Origin: Pseudoalteromonas neustonica | Lineage (GTDB): Bacteria > Pseudomonadota > Gammaproteobacteria > Enterobacterales > Alteromonadaceae | DNA length: 64,000 nt | Assembly (NCBI RefSeq): GCF_001653135.1 | Contig: NZ_BDDS01000015.1 | Span: forward strand, 20,260-84,259 | Reading direction: 5' to 3' | Shown: in pieces, positions 1 to 8,156 of the stretch | How the letters are laid out: each line of letters opens with the position of its first letter | How positions within the stretch are numbered: the first letter of the stretch is position 1 | Notes under the pieces: model-generated | Databases searched by the model: none | What the model saw: only the letters and a program-made list of their open reading frames with translations | Told to the model about the DNA's origin: nothing | Position numbers and translations under genes: made by a program

Positions 1-1908
1 CTGCATATTAGTCGTTACCAATTGTGTTAAATTCGTTTTTACATCAGCTTTTGCTCGCGCTGGGAACGTGTGGTCACTTTGTGGTGGATATTCTGCACAG
101 GCAAAGGCACTGCAAAAATAGGCAATGTTTTTTGGACTGTTATTCAATGGCCATTGCTCTTTGTCTACTAAGTTTTGCATTGCAGCCCACGTGTCAAATG
201 GTTCGCTAAAACCACTTAAAATCGGCCCTTCTTCGCTTGGCGGCATATACTCCCAACCAAGCTGCTGATCTGTTTTATTTAACCAAAGCTGGCTGGCTTG
301 CGTTGCTACCGTAAGAACATTTTTAGCTTGTGCAGCAAATGCATCATCAATAGCTAATAAACGCGGGCAAATATGTTCCAATGATGCAACAGAAACACCA
401 AGAATAAGTTGATCAAAATCGTGTTTGAAACGCAATGTTTTGTGAGGTAATGGCTGACCAAATTCAGCTTGATAACGACTTGGCCAGTCTGTCCAAAAAG
501 ACTCTAAATTAATATTATATTGCTGTAATAGCGTCGCTTGCGCTGTATTAATTTGATTATAAAGGGGCTCACTTGGCCAGCAAGGTAAACTTTTAACATC
601 AACAAGGGGTTGATATTCAATATTATTTTTCAGTTCAACTTGTTGTTGCAATTCAATTTCTGTTACACAACGCTTACCATTACTATCATAGCCAGGCGTA
701 ATATTTTGAAGTTGATGGAAAAACTCAAACTTAACCCCTCTTTGCTTTAAGAGCTCATAAAGTGGTGAAAAAATCACACCCCCCATTCCAGCCTGCATTT
801 TCCACATAACACCACCACTATAGCATAATGCGATTCTCAACATTGCTAATGCTGCAACCCCAGCTTCTACATTCGGTTTGCTAAAATCCCCTTTAGGGTA
901 TGCAAACACTAAATCATAAAACCCACGCACAGGGGCCGAATCCACACTGTATTGTTTATTCGCGCCATTTTTTAGCAGCCATTGGCGAAAATCATACTTA
1001 TTAATAACACCAAAACCATCACGGTAAACTTTGTCTTTGATTAGCCCGACAAGCATTGCAATTGCAAGATCAGCACAAATATACAAGCGTCTTAATTGTG
1101 CATTTTCATCCATTAACTCTGTCAATTCTTGATTAAGCCAGCGCTTTAACTTTCTGACGATATACCAAATTACTAAGCTATCTTTTTTCTCAGATATTTG
1201 AGGCTGTAATGTATTTTTATTTTGTGTAAATTCATTTAATTTATCGACCAGTAAGCTGGGCGTTGATGTGATCTCTTGACTTAAGTTTTGTATATCATGT
1301 GTAAACGTTTTCCACGCATCACTGCCATCAGTGGCTAGCTCTTGAACATGTTGGTATAGGTGTTGTAGTAAATATTTATCACGTGTTTTTTTAGTTGTTA
1401 ATTGTGTACTTTTAGCTTGTTGATTTGCTGCAATTTCTAGTTGCGGGATCCATTTTTTTAACCACGCAAGGGTCATTTTAATAAAATCCCATGCTGTAAT
1501 ATCTAAACTGCCGTTTGCAGGGTTACCCGGTAAAACTGGAAAATCAATTGGCCACGTTTCCCACTCATTATCTATATGCTCTTCTAAGGCAATAAAACTA
1601 TGTGGTTTAAACGCTTGTTGCCACGTGCTTAATGCGCATGTTGTAGGTCGATTTAATTTATTGTAAACCGTTTCGATTGCTTTAAAGCTGTTTACATATG
1701 CTCCAAACCAAACATGTAAACCATGTTCTTCTATACGCTCGCCCATCGCTGCATTTCGCCCACTCGCTCCTTTTCCCCCTAAACGCCACCCTTGCTGATA
1801 AACAGTAATTTCGCGATGCTGCTGCCAATCATCTTGCTCAGTCAAATACAACGCAGCAGTCATAGCAGCAACCCCACCACCGATAATGGCTATTTTTTCA
1901 TTACTCAT
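1..1908 (-). CDS. FAD/NAD(P)-binding oxidoreductase, 3' end outside window
   Basis: The reading frame is open from the ATG at 1906-1908 to the window edge (636 codons) with no stop, so the C-terminus is missing. The N-terminus reads IAIIGGGVAAMTAALYL, a Rossmann dinucleotide-binding fold, followed by GWRLGGKGASGRN, the second FAD-contacting motif of amine-oxidase and phytoene-desaturase type flavoproteins. A flavin-dependent oxidation of a hydrophobic or amine substrate is likely, but the substrate cannot be read from the sequence. An AAGGA ribosome site lies 7 bases before the ATG. The upstream acetoacetate-decarboxylase-like gene ends only 11 bases before this start, so the two are probably co-transcribed and act on one pathway. 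The enzyme class is fairly sure; the role is unknown. Confidence 0.8.
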   Translation of the reverse strand, partial: MSNEKIAIIGGGVAAMTAALYLTEQDDWQQHREITVYQQGWRLGGKGASGRNAAMGERIEEHGLHVWFGAYVNSFKAIETVYNKLNRPTTCALSTWQQAFKPHSFIALEEHIDNEWETWPIDFPVLPGNPANGSLDITAWDFIKMTLAWLKKWIPQLEIAANQQAKSTQLTTKKTRDKYLLQHLYQHVQELATDGSDAWKTFTHDIQNLSQEITSTPSLLVDKLNEFTQNKNTLQPQISEKKDSLVIWYIVRKLKRWLNQELTELMDENAQLRRLYICADLAIAMLVGLIKDKVYRDGFGVINKYDFRQWLLKNGANKQYSVDSAPVRGFYDLVFAYPKGDFSKPNVEAGVAALAMLRIALCYSGGVMWKMQAGMGGVIFSPLYELLKQRGVKFEFFHQLQNITPGYDSNGKRCVTEIELQQQVELKNNIEYQPLVDVKSLPCWPSEPLYNQINTAQATLLQQYNINLESFWTDWPSRYQAEFGQPLPHKTLRFKHDFDQLILGVSVASLEHICPRLLAIDDAFAAQAKNVLTVATQASQLWLNKTDQQLGWEYMPPSEEGPILSGFSEPFDTWAAMQNLVDKEQWPLNNSPKNIAYFCSAFACAEYPPQSDHTFPARAKADVKTNLTQLVTTNMQ

Positions 1909-1919
1909 ACTATTTTCCT

Positions 1920-2876
1920 TTATAGAGGGAGGACTTGAGAAGCTTCAAGTTGGTCAAAATCCATGCATATATAAAAAGGTAAATACACATCTTGTGGGCC
2001 TACTTTTAAGCCAAACATTTCAGCCAATGGAAAACTATCCAACTGCTCTATTTGTAATTTAAAGTCTGGCTTTAAGAATTTAAATTTATGGATTTTTTTA
2101 ATTTCTGATGGCGAGTGCATCACAGCTTGATATACCGCTAATTTGCCTTGACCATCAGGGAATTGCTTAAATAATATTTGGTCCATTTGTGGATTAACAA
2201 ACCCACTAAGCAATTGCTTTAATAAGGAAAAGTCTATACCCATGTGTTCCCCATCAAACAAATTTGCCACACGATCACCAAAATCTTCCAACGTTGATAA
2301 AACACTTTCGTTATTTTCTTTAGCTGTGGTTGTTAAGGAAAGTAGCTGGTGTGTCTCTAATTTAGATGATGGAGAGAAATGTTTAAAGCAATCTAGCGAT
2401 AATGAAAAATCAGTTAGTTTGTTAACAGAGCTAGGCATTTTATATTCACACATATATTTATTGTAGCCCCATGTCTCTCGTCCATTTATGAGTGCATAAA
2501 TATTATTGACACAAATAAATGCTGGGTACCAATAAAGATGCGTAATATCTTCATCATCTCCTTGCTTTTCTACCTTTACAACTGGCAACCAAACAATAAT
2601 ATCTGTTTCTTGCATCCAACCATGTTCGTTAAAAGGTGGTGTTAATGAGGCGATTTTTTCAATATCAGTAAATGTCAGTAGCGCGTACTCACCCAGCCCT
2701 TTAAAATAAGTGTCCTCTGTTGCTACTGTATTAAGTGTATTACTTATATACGCTTGAACTTTTGTTTGATCTATTTTTATAAAAAAGCCATACATGTTTG
2801 CATTAGTCATCCGACATGGCGGCTTTGCTACAGGGTTAGATAAGAAGTGACGATATAGCTTATGTTGGTCAGTCAT
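1920..2876 (-). CDS. acetoacetate-decarboxylase-like protein
   Basis: The 318-residue protein has at about residues 117-145 the segment PAFICVNNIYALINGRETWG followed by YNKYM. This resembles the core of acetoacetate decarboxylase, where GREIWGFPKK carries the Schiff-base lysine. Only one lysine is present here (NKY instead of PKK), so decarboxylation of a beta-keto acid is possible but not certain; ADC-superfamily members also catalyse cyclisations and aldol-type reactions. No signal peptide or membrane segment is visible, so it is probably cytoplasmic. It is the first gene of a likely two-gene operon with the FAD oxidoreductase downstream (11-base gap). The ADC fold is inferred from a short motif; overall similarity is weak. 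Confidence 0.6.
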   Translation of the reverse strand: MTDQHKLYRHFLSNPVAKPPCRMTNANMYGFFIKIDQTKVQAYISNTLNTVATEDTYFKGLGEYALLTFTDIEKIASLTPPFNEHGWMQETDIIVWLPVVKVEKQGDDEDITHLYWYPAFICVNNIYALINGRETWGYNKYMCEYKMPSSVNKLTDFSLSLDCFKHFSPSSKLETHQLLSLTTTAKENNESVLSTLEDFGDRVANLFDGEHMGIDFSLLKQLLSGFVNPQMDQILFKQFPDGQGKLAVYQAVMHSPSEIKKIHKFKFLKPDFKLQIEQLDSFPLAEMFGLKVGPQDVYLPFYICMDFDQLEASQVLPL

Positions 2877-2966
2877 ATAATAAATTAATCTAAGTTAAAA
2901 ACTTAGTATAGCCATACAACTAATCAATATACTAGTTTGTAGCATTTAATTAATACAATACAACTA

Positions 2967-3277
2967 GGGCGTGTTGACCTTTGTGGATTGAAATTTGTTC
3001 AATCTAGGGGCGATTTAATCGCGGCGCGAGGTTTGTAACCTAGCGGGCTAAGTAAAAACCGAGCAAAGCTTCCGCGTCCTGCTCACGCCCCTTACCTACA
3101 TCCGTGTAGGTAACAAAGAGTTAATCGCCCCTAGGAAGAACCCTTTGGGCAGCGCATATTTGGCATTTATACTGCGTTATCGCCTATTTATGGGGAACAA
3201 CCACACATCATAGGCGCTGCCTTGCCTAAATAGCAAATAGACTGCTGCAAAATTAATCATGAAAGGTCAACACGCCC
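2967..3277. mobile_element. MITE-like element family 1, copy 1 (311 bp)
   Basis: The element starts GGGCGTGTTGACCTTT and ends with nearly the inverse complement (GAAAGGTCAACACGCCC), and is flanked on both sides by TA (2965-2966 and 3278-3279), which fits a TA target duplication. It has no gene of its own. Copies occur at 26505-26863 and 62697-62960, with a truncated one ending at 28472. Non-autonomous elements with TA duplications are usually moved by Tc1/mariner-IS630 or some IS5-group transposases; no such transposase is in the window. The internal segment has a hairpin with arms CCTACA and TGTAGG. The 90 bases between it and the upstream gene show nothing else. Confidence 0.85.
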
Positions 3278-3828
3278 TATAAATCATCACTAAACAGTCG
3301 TTTACTAAAATATAAGTAACCTTGATTATCAAAATTATTTGATAATGGATTCATAAAGCCATGACCATAGTCACACTGAAAACAGCTGACGTTCGCTTTT
3401 GTTTGTAGGCTTGTGATAATAACGCTCACATCAAAATGTGCCTCTTGATAAGGAAATATCAATTCGCATGGTATTGTTGCTGGTAAATTTAAATTATAAC
3501 GAATTTGATTTGGATAAAATGCCACGAGCTTTTTGATATAGCGATTTTTAGTACATGCTTGGCTACGCCATGCGGCTGCCCCCCCAGCACTAAAACCAAT
3601 AATTGTGGTATCCGTTTTTATATTATCTAACACTTTATTTAGTTTTTGAAAATAACCGTCATGCCCACACTGAGATATAAACTGTTGATATTGCAGCTCC
3701 TCGTCAATAACGGGCTGTAGTTGAGCATCGTATGGATCTACAATAATAAACTCACCATTCAACGCTTGTGCAAACTGTGTCAAATATGATGTTTTTCCAA
3801 AAATATCACTCACAATAATGTAATTCAT
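3277..3828 (-). CDS. alpha/beta hydrolase, dienelactone-hydrolase-like
   Basis: The 183-residue protein has a nucleophile elbow GFSAGG with Ser80, and a late YGHGFMN with His156, the arrangement of dienelactone-hydrolase family enzymes; YDAQ at residue 33 and EAH at 129 flank the core. It is shorter than typical family members (about 230-250), so its cap is reduced. No signal peptide is seen. The substrate is unknown; small esters or lactones are plausible. The TAG stop codon is built from the TA target duplication and the first base of the inserted MITE-like element, so the natural C-terminus may have been different. The gene stands alone between the element and a 369-base gap. Confidence 0.65.
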   Translation of the reverse strand: MNYIIVSDIFGKTSYLTQFAQALNGEFIIVDPYDAQLQPVIDEELQYQQFISQCGHDGYFQKLNKVLDNIKTDTTIIGFSAGGAAAWRSQACTKNRYIKKLVAFYPNQIRYNLNLPATIPCELIFPYQEAHFDVSVIITSLQTKANVSCFQCDYGHGFMNPLSNNFDNQGYLYFSKRLFSDDL

Positions 3829-4073
3829 CTATTGTCCTCACTTTTTCGTGCCTCAAAATACAGTATTTATAATTAAAAAACTATAAAACAACAAAAATGC
3901 TTGCCTAAACAAATTTACTTAGGTAAAGTCTCTTCTTGGTCCTAAAAAAGCCTCGCGGTTAACCTCTTTACCCTGATCCAGTAAGCCCCGCAAAACGTAT
4001 ATTTTAAAGCTAAGTTATTGTACGGCGAGAACCCCAAGTCAAACTACGACATATTTTTTAAATAGTCGCATAA

Positions 4074-4101
4074 ATGTCATAAAGATCGTCAACACTATAA
4101 T
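4074..4101 (+). promoter_or_regulatory. possible promoter of the 55-residue gene, with weak Pho-box-like half site
   Basis: A perfect TATAAT at 4096-4101 lies about 97 bases before the small gene. Just upstream, ATGTCATAAAGATCGTCA (4074-4091) matches one half of the PhoB box (TGTCATAAA) well, while the second half is poor and the spacing to the -10 is shorter than usual. The -10 is convincing, phosphate control is only a guess. The rest of the 3829-4197 gap shows no gene or repeat. Confidence 0.3.
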
Positions 4102-4197
4102 GAAGCTAAACACGAAACAGTCTATCTAATCATGTTTTAACTGCTAATATGAAATTAGCGACATAGAAAAGATAACAAGAAAAAAGTGAGTTTTATT

Positions 4198-4365
4198 ATG
4201 TCTTATAATTACAATGGATCTATGATCCAAATCGCACATCCAGTGCAATCAATTTCAGTAAATAAACAACGTGTTATTTTTTCTGATACGCAAGGTTTAA
4301 AGAATGCCTTGTTTACAAAAGCAAGTGACGCACGTCAGTTTGTTAAATGGCTGAAATCCAATTAA
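4198..4365 (+). CDS. small protein of unknown function, 55 residues
   Basis: A 55-codon frame starts MSYNYNGSMIQIAHPVQSIS and ends ARQFVKWLKSN. It is not recognised as a known family. A GTGAG ribosome site lies about 8 bases upstream, a TATAAT sits about 97 bases upstream, and a strong terminator begins 33 bases after the stop, so the gene is probably a monocistronic unit. The protein is basic, has no signal peptide or membrane helix, and looks like a small soluble protein with a C-terminal helix. The tidy promoter-SD-ORF-terminator unit is the main reason to accept it; function cannot be inferred. Confidence 0.65.
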   Translation: MSYNYNGSMIQIAHPVQSISVNKQRVIFSDTQGLKNALFTKASDARQFVKWLKSN

Positions 4366-4397
4366 TTTATATTGAATTGTATTATTGCTATTGAATT

Positions 4398-4428
4398 ACG
4401 CCAGCCTTTGCTGGCGTTTTGCTTTTTT
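4398..4428 (+). terminator. rho-independent terminator after the 55-residue gene
   Basis: Arms ACGCCAGC and GCTGGCGT form an 8-bp stem with a CTTT loop, followed by a T-rich tail (TTTGCTTTTTT). Confidence 0.9.
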
Positions 4429-4492
4429 CCAAGAAACTATTTAACTAACTGCTACACTTACTGATAGTAATCATTTTTTAGTGGTATAAATA

Positions 4493-5350
4493 ATGACAGG
4501 TGTGTATCTAACTCTATTTTTATTTTTATTATCTAGCACCACGGTACACGCTAAAACAATTGACTGGGTAGTCACCGACTTCGCCCCATATTATATTTTT
4601 AATGATCAATATGCGGGTACAGGGCGTGACGAAAGTGTTATCTCTTTACTTGAAGAACAACTACCAAACTATACCTTTAAGCGAGTTATTTTACCTTCGA
4701 GCAGAACTGTTCGCGAAGTCTCGAACCCAAATCACACCTATTGTATGCTCTCGCTGTATCAAAGTGAGCATCGCCGTGAACATATAGCATTTAGTGAGCA
4801 AGCTTCCACTATTGGCTTATCACCTTCCATCGCTATCCATAAAGAACTCTTACACAGCCTAAAATTAGATCCTAACGCCCAAATTTCACTAAAAAAATTG
4901 TTAAGTGAATACAAACTCACCTTAGGCATATCAATGAGCCGTTCTTATGGAGAAACGATAGACGACGTAATAAATACTAATGCTGATGCATCTATCATTA
5001 TTCGTCCGGGACGAGATACACTCGCAAGCTTAACTTATATGCTAAAAAAGAAACGCATAGATATATTGTTAGGCTATCCGAGTGAGCATTTTTATTTAGC
5101 TAAATCTATGGGCTTTGATGATGAGTTGATACAGCTACCACTAACCGAGGCGTCAGAACTCAGTTTTGGCTATATTGGCTGCACTAATACCGCACAAGGT
5201 AAGCAGCACATAAAAACTTTAAATAGCGCACTGGCAATCATAAAAGAACAGCCTAGTTATCACGAAGTATTAATACGTTGGTTACCTGATAATTTAAAGC
5301 CCTTACTTGAGCAACGTTTACAAGCAAACAAAAACGCCTCAACTAAGTGA
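4493..5350 (+). CDS. periplasmic solute-binding-like protein (SBP family 3 / TIGR02285 type)
   Basis: The 285-residue protein begins with a signal peptide ending near TTVHA-KTIDW. The mature start, IDWVVTDFAPYYIFNDQYAGTG, is typical of amino-acid-type solute-binding proteins of transporter-less families, and the ligand-binding regions ILPSSRTVREV and LGISMSRSYG follow. No transporter genes are adjacent, so it may be a stand-alone periplasmic sensor or scavenging protein. It is preceded by the terminator of the small gene and ends inside its own terminator, so it is a single-gene unit. A precise ligand cannot be given. Confidence 0.7.
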   Translation: MTGVYLTLFLFLLSSTTVHAKTIDWVVTDFAPYYIFNDQYAGTGRDESVISLLEEQLPNYTFKRVILPSSRTVREVSNPNHTYCMLSLYQSEHRREHIAFSEQASTIGLSPSIAIHKELLHSLKLDPNAQISLKKLLSEYKLTLGISMSRSYGETIDDVINTNADASIIIRPGRDTLASLTYMLKKKRIDILLGYPSEHFYLAKSMGFDDELIQLPLTEASELSFGYIGCTNTAQGKQHIKTLNSALAIIKEQPSYHEVLIRWLPDNLKPLLEQRLQANKNASTK

Positions 5351-5360
5351 GGCGTTTTTT
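5333..5360 (+). terminator. terminator overlapping the stop codon of the solute-binding-like gene
   Basis: Arms AACGCCTC and GAGGCGTT enclose the TGA stop and are followed by a run of T. The hairpin begins within the last five codons. Confidence 0.9.
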
Positions 5361-5399
5361 CTAACTATTTGTCCGAATATTACTGCGCCTAAACTTTGC

Positions 5400-5978
5400 T
5401 TATTTACGTATGCCTTCAATAAATAAACCAATATCAACATGTGTTGATGCAGGCCCAAGATTATAATCAATACCAAAATCAGCTAATTTCAGGCTGGTTT
5501 CACCTTCAAAACCAACACGATAACCACCCCATGGATCTTTTCCTTCACCTATTTTATCTATTTCAAAAGTAATGCTTTTAGTGACGCCATGTAATGTAAA
5601 GTCACCCGTAACTTTTGCTTCATCGCCTTTAGCATCAAATACAATACTGGTGCTTTTAAAACTTGCTTGTGGAAACTTATCAACATTTAAGAAATCTTTT
5701 CCTCTTAAATGTTTATCACGTTCTGCATGGTTTGAATCGATACTTTTAGTCTCAATATTTACCATGATCTGTGATGCATTTGGGTTAGCTGAATCATAAT
5801 TAAAGCCACCATCAAATGTATTAAAACGACCATGTAACCAACTGTAACCTAAATGTTTAATTTTAAAGTTTACAAATGCATGAGCGCCTTGAGTGTCAAT
5901 CACATAGTCTGCTGCGTGTGCAGTGCTTGCGCCAAATAATGTTGCTGCAACAGCAGCAGATAGTAGTAATTTTTTCAT
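5400..5978 (-). CDS. yceI: YceI family periplasmic protein
   Basis: The 192-residue protein has a clear signal peptide (MKKLLLSAAVAATLFGASTA, cleaved near HAADY) and the YceI lipocalin-like fold. Hallmarks are AHAFVNFKIKHLGYSWLHGRF, then HLRGKDFLNVDKFPQASF and FTLHGVTKSI, with length matching the E. coli protein (191). YceI proteins bind polyisoprenoid-type lipids in the periplasm; the physiological role is not firmly known. It lies 3 bases after the cytochrome b561 gene, with its ribosome site (AAGGAT) inside the end of that gene, so the two are co-translated. The same pair (yceJ-yceI) occurs in E. coli. Confidence 0.92.
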   Translation of the reverse strand: MKKLLLSAAVAATLFGASTAHAADYVIDTQGAHAFVNFKIKHLGYSWLHGRFNTFDGGFNYDSANPNASQIMVNIETKSIDSNHAERDKHLRGKDFLNVDKFPQASFKSTSIVFDAKGDEAKVTGDFTLHGVTKSITFEIDKIGEGKDPWGGYRVGFEGETSLKLADFGIDYNLGPASTHVDIGLFIEGIRK

Positions 5979-5981
5979 TTA

Positions 5982-6536
5982 TTAATCATCCTTTAATGGT
6001 TTGATCATTCTAATTAAGGTTTTATCTTTATCGATAAAATGATGTTTTAATGCCCCAAGTGCATGTAACGTTACTAAGCCGATCAAACTACATGCCGCCC
6101 AGTAATGAACTTTACCTGCAATATCTGCCTGATTTTCTACCGATAAGTCAATTGCGGGAATACTAAATAACGTAAACACCTCAATCGCACGACCATCCGC
6201 AGTCGAAATCAAATACCCTGAAATAACAATACCAATCAATAACATGTAGATAAGTAAATGTGCAAAGTGCGCGACTTTATTCACTACTTTACTTGAACCT
6301 TCAACAGGTTTTGGCTGTGTGCCCATTACCCGCCACGCTAATCTAAATATCAATAATGCCGCAAGTGTGATCCCTATACTTTTATGTAAATCCATCGAAC
6401 CACGATACCAGCTATCGTAATAAGTAAGCTCGACCATATATAAACCTAGGCCAAAAAGACCTATAACTATCAATGCCATCAGCCAATGCAAAACAATGGT
6501 AACTAAGCCATAACTCGAGTGAGTATTTTTAAACAT
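5982..6536 (-). CDS. yceJ: cytochrome b561 family membrane protein
   Basis: The 184-residue protein has four predicted membrane helices (about residues 13-33, 50-70, 90-110, 145-165). Histidines placed for two b-type haems are His17 in VLHWLMALIV, His51 in DLHKSIGITL, and those in FAHLLIYML, KVHYWAAC and TLHALGAL. It should accept electrons from the quinone pool or a superoxide-type donor in the inner membrane. It is the first gene of the b561-yceI operon, which suggests that the pair works on quinone or isoprenoid redox chemistry. A 34-bp near-perfect palindrome lies 68-102 bases upstream. Confidence 0.88.
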   Translation of the reverse strand: MFKNTHSSYGLVTIVLHWLMALIVIGLFGLGLYMVELTYYDSWYRGSMDLHKSIGITLAALLIFRLAWRVMGTQPKPVEGSSKVVNKVAHFAHLLIYMLLIGIVISGYLISTADGRAIEVFTLFSIPAIDLSVENQADIAGKVHYWAACSLIGLVTLHALGALKHHFIDKDKTLIRMIKPLKDD

Positions 6537-6604
6537 AGAAAGACTCCCTAAACCAGTAACGCCAGAATAGCCCGTCCCTAACTAAAAGAAAATAGCGAAT
6601 AACA

Positions 6605-6638
6605 AACAAGTTGTGTGCATATATGCACATAACTTGTT
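6605..6638. promoter_or_regulatory. 34-bp imperfect palindrome between scpA and the b561 gene
   Basis: Two 16-base arms (AACAAGTTGTGTGCAT and ATGCACATAACTTGTT) are separated by AT and differ at one pair only. It lies downstream of scpA and upstream of the b561-yceI operon. It lacks a clear T-run on either strand, so an operator for a dimeric regulator is as likely as a terminator. Confidence 0.5.
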
Positions 6639-6687
6639 ACGGGTTTGCGAGTTAAAGCTTCACGATAATTACTTTGAGTGGGTGAAA

Positions 6688-7521
6688 TTAGTTTTGTTCA
6701 ACTAAGCCAATATATATTTGTGTGGTTGGATCGACTTGTAGGCAACTGATCAACCCTTCTTTAATTAGTTCTAACATCGCGATAAAACTCACTACCACCC
6801 CGCTGCGCCCTTCGTCAAAGATAAATAAGTCAGTGAAAGGAAGCTGTGAACTGGCTTGTGATAGTTTTTGTAATATTAAGCTCATTCGTTCACGGGTTGA
6901 TAGTGCTTCAGCTGTGATTTGATGGTGTTCCAGCGTTTTTGCTCGTGCCATCACATCGCTAAGGGCAAACAATAAATCCTTTAGATCTACATCAGGGAGT
7001 AACTGCGCTTGCTCATCTTGCTCTGGCACCAGCGCCTGTGCAATATAAATATCACGACCAACGCGTGGAATATCGTCAAGATTTTCTGCGGCTTGCTTAA
7101 ATTGTTCGTACTCTTGTAATCGGCGTATTAGTTCAGCCCGAGGATCTTCTTCTTCTTCCAGTTCTTCATGTTTGGGCAATAATAAGCGCGATTTTATTTG
7201 CGCTAACAAGGCTGCCATTACTAAATACTCGCCTGCTAACTCAAGTTGAAACTCGGTCATCATTTCAACATAATGAACATACTGCTCTGTAATACTAAAA
7301 ATAGACAATTCAAGAATATCGAGTTTATGTTTTTTAATTAGATACAGAAGTAAATCAAGCGGCCCTTCGAAGGTTTCTAAAATAACTTCAAGCGCATCAG
7401 GCGGAATATATAAGTCTTGCGGCGTATTCATTACTTCTTTGCCATGCAAAAAAGCCAGCGGCAGCTTTCGCTGCGCCAGCTCTTGTGTTTGAGCTACCTG
7501 TTCAGTGACACGCTCACTCAT
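6688..7521 (-). CDS. scpA: segregation and condensation protein A
   Basis: ScpA is the kleisin subunit that bridges SMC heads in the bacterial condensin-like complex. The sequence shows the family core FEGPLDLLLYLIKKHKLDIL (about residues 50-70) followed by LAGEYLVMAALLAQIKSRLLLP. A C-terminal winged-helix domain follows (TDLFIFDEGRSGVVVSFIAMLEL). The start is put at the ATG giving MSERVTEQ; a TTG four codons upstream is also possible. It follows yciO closely and belongs to the rnm-yciO-scpA operon. In related genomes scpB and rluB usually follow; here no scpB is found and the next gene, 151 bases on, is the b561 gene. Confidence 0.92.
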   Translation of the reverse strand: MSERVTEQVAQTQELAQRKLPLAFLHGKEVMNTPQDLYIPPDALEVILETFEGPLDLLLYLIKKHKLDILELSIFSITEQYVHYVEMMTEFQLELAGEYLVMAALLAQIKSRLLLPKHEELEEEEDPRAELIRRLQEYEQFKQAAENLDDIPRVGRDIYIAQALVPEQDEQAQLLPDVDLKDLLFALSDVMARAKTLEHHQITAEALSTRERMSLILQKLSQASSQLPFTDLFIFDEGRSGVVVSFIAMLELIKEGLISCLQVDPTTQIYIGLVEQN

Positions 7522-7535
7522 GGTGTTTAACAAGG

Positions 7536-8156
7536 TTATTCAAATGGAGTTGTATCACCGCAGCCAACACGTAGCACTTCAACTGTATCTTCTGAAAGAT
7601 CAATCACTGTCGTTGCTTGTTCGGCTAAGTAACCGCCATGAATAATTAAATCAACCAAAGGGCCTATGCGATCGCGAATTTCATCTGGATCAGATTCTGT
7701 AAACTGCTCACCGGGTAATATTAATGAACACGACATCAATGGCTCGCCTAATTCAGCGAGTAACGCACAGGTAATTGGATGCTCTATTACACGAATACCA
7801 ATGGTCTTTTTCTTGTCATTTAATAGCCGTTTAGGGACTTCTTTAGTTCCTTTGAATATAAATGTGTACGGCCCAGGAGTATTATTCTTAATTAGCCTGA
7901 ACAATTGATTATCTACGCGAGCATAGGTCGAAAGCTCAGATAGATCGCGACACACTAATGTAAAATTGTGGTGTCTCTCAATGCCACGAATACGTTCAAT
8001 ACGCTCTTTGGCTTGTTTATTCCCTAAATTACAGCCTATTGCATAGCCTGAATCTGTCGGGTAAACCACTACCCCGCCTTTCTTAATTATATCGACTGCT
8101 TGATTAATTAATCGTGGTTGTGGATTATCTGGATGAATATGAAAAAAATCACTCAT
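7536..8156 (-). CDS. yciO: YciO family (Sua5/YrdC-like) protein
   Basis: The 206-residue protein has the exact length of E. coli YciO and the YrdC fold: VVYPTDSGYAIGCNL near the N-terminus, TPGPYTFIFKGT in the middle and GIRVIEHPITCALL. The family is related to TsaC, which makes threonylcarbamoyl-AMP for the t6A modification of tRNA, but YciO itself is not the main enzyme in E. coli and may have another RNA-linked role. Its start overlaps the end of rnm by 8 bases, showing translational coupling. The operon is divergent from trp, as in E. coli. Confidence 0.9.
   Translation of the reverse strand: MSDFFHIHPDNPQPRLINQAVDIIKKGGVVVYPTDSGYAIGCNLGNKQAKERIERIRGIERHHNFTLVCRDLSELSTYARVDNQLFRLIKNNTPGPYTFIFKGTKEVPKRLLNDKKKTIGIRVIEHPITCALLAELGEPLMSCSLILPGEQFTESDPDEIRDRIGPLVDLIIHGGYLAEQATTVIDLSEDTVEVLRVGCGDTTPFE

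Noticed and set aside
24..209. Plus-strand open frame of 61 codons
   Set aside because: It is a shadow of the long minus-strand oxidoreductase gene; codon pattern and lack of a ribosome site argue against it.
6536..6700. Remnant of scpB downstream of scpA
   Set aside because: Translation of the gap in all minus-strand frames gave no ScpB-like segment.
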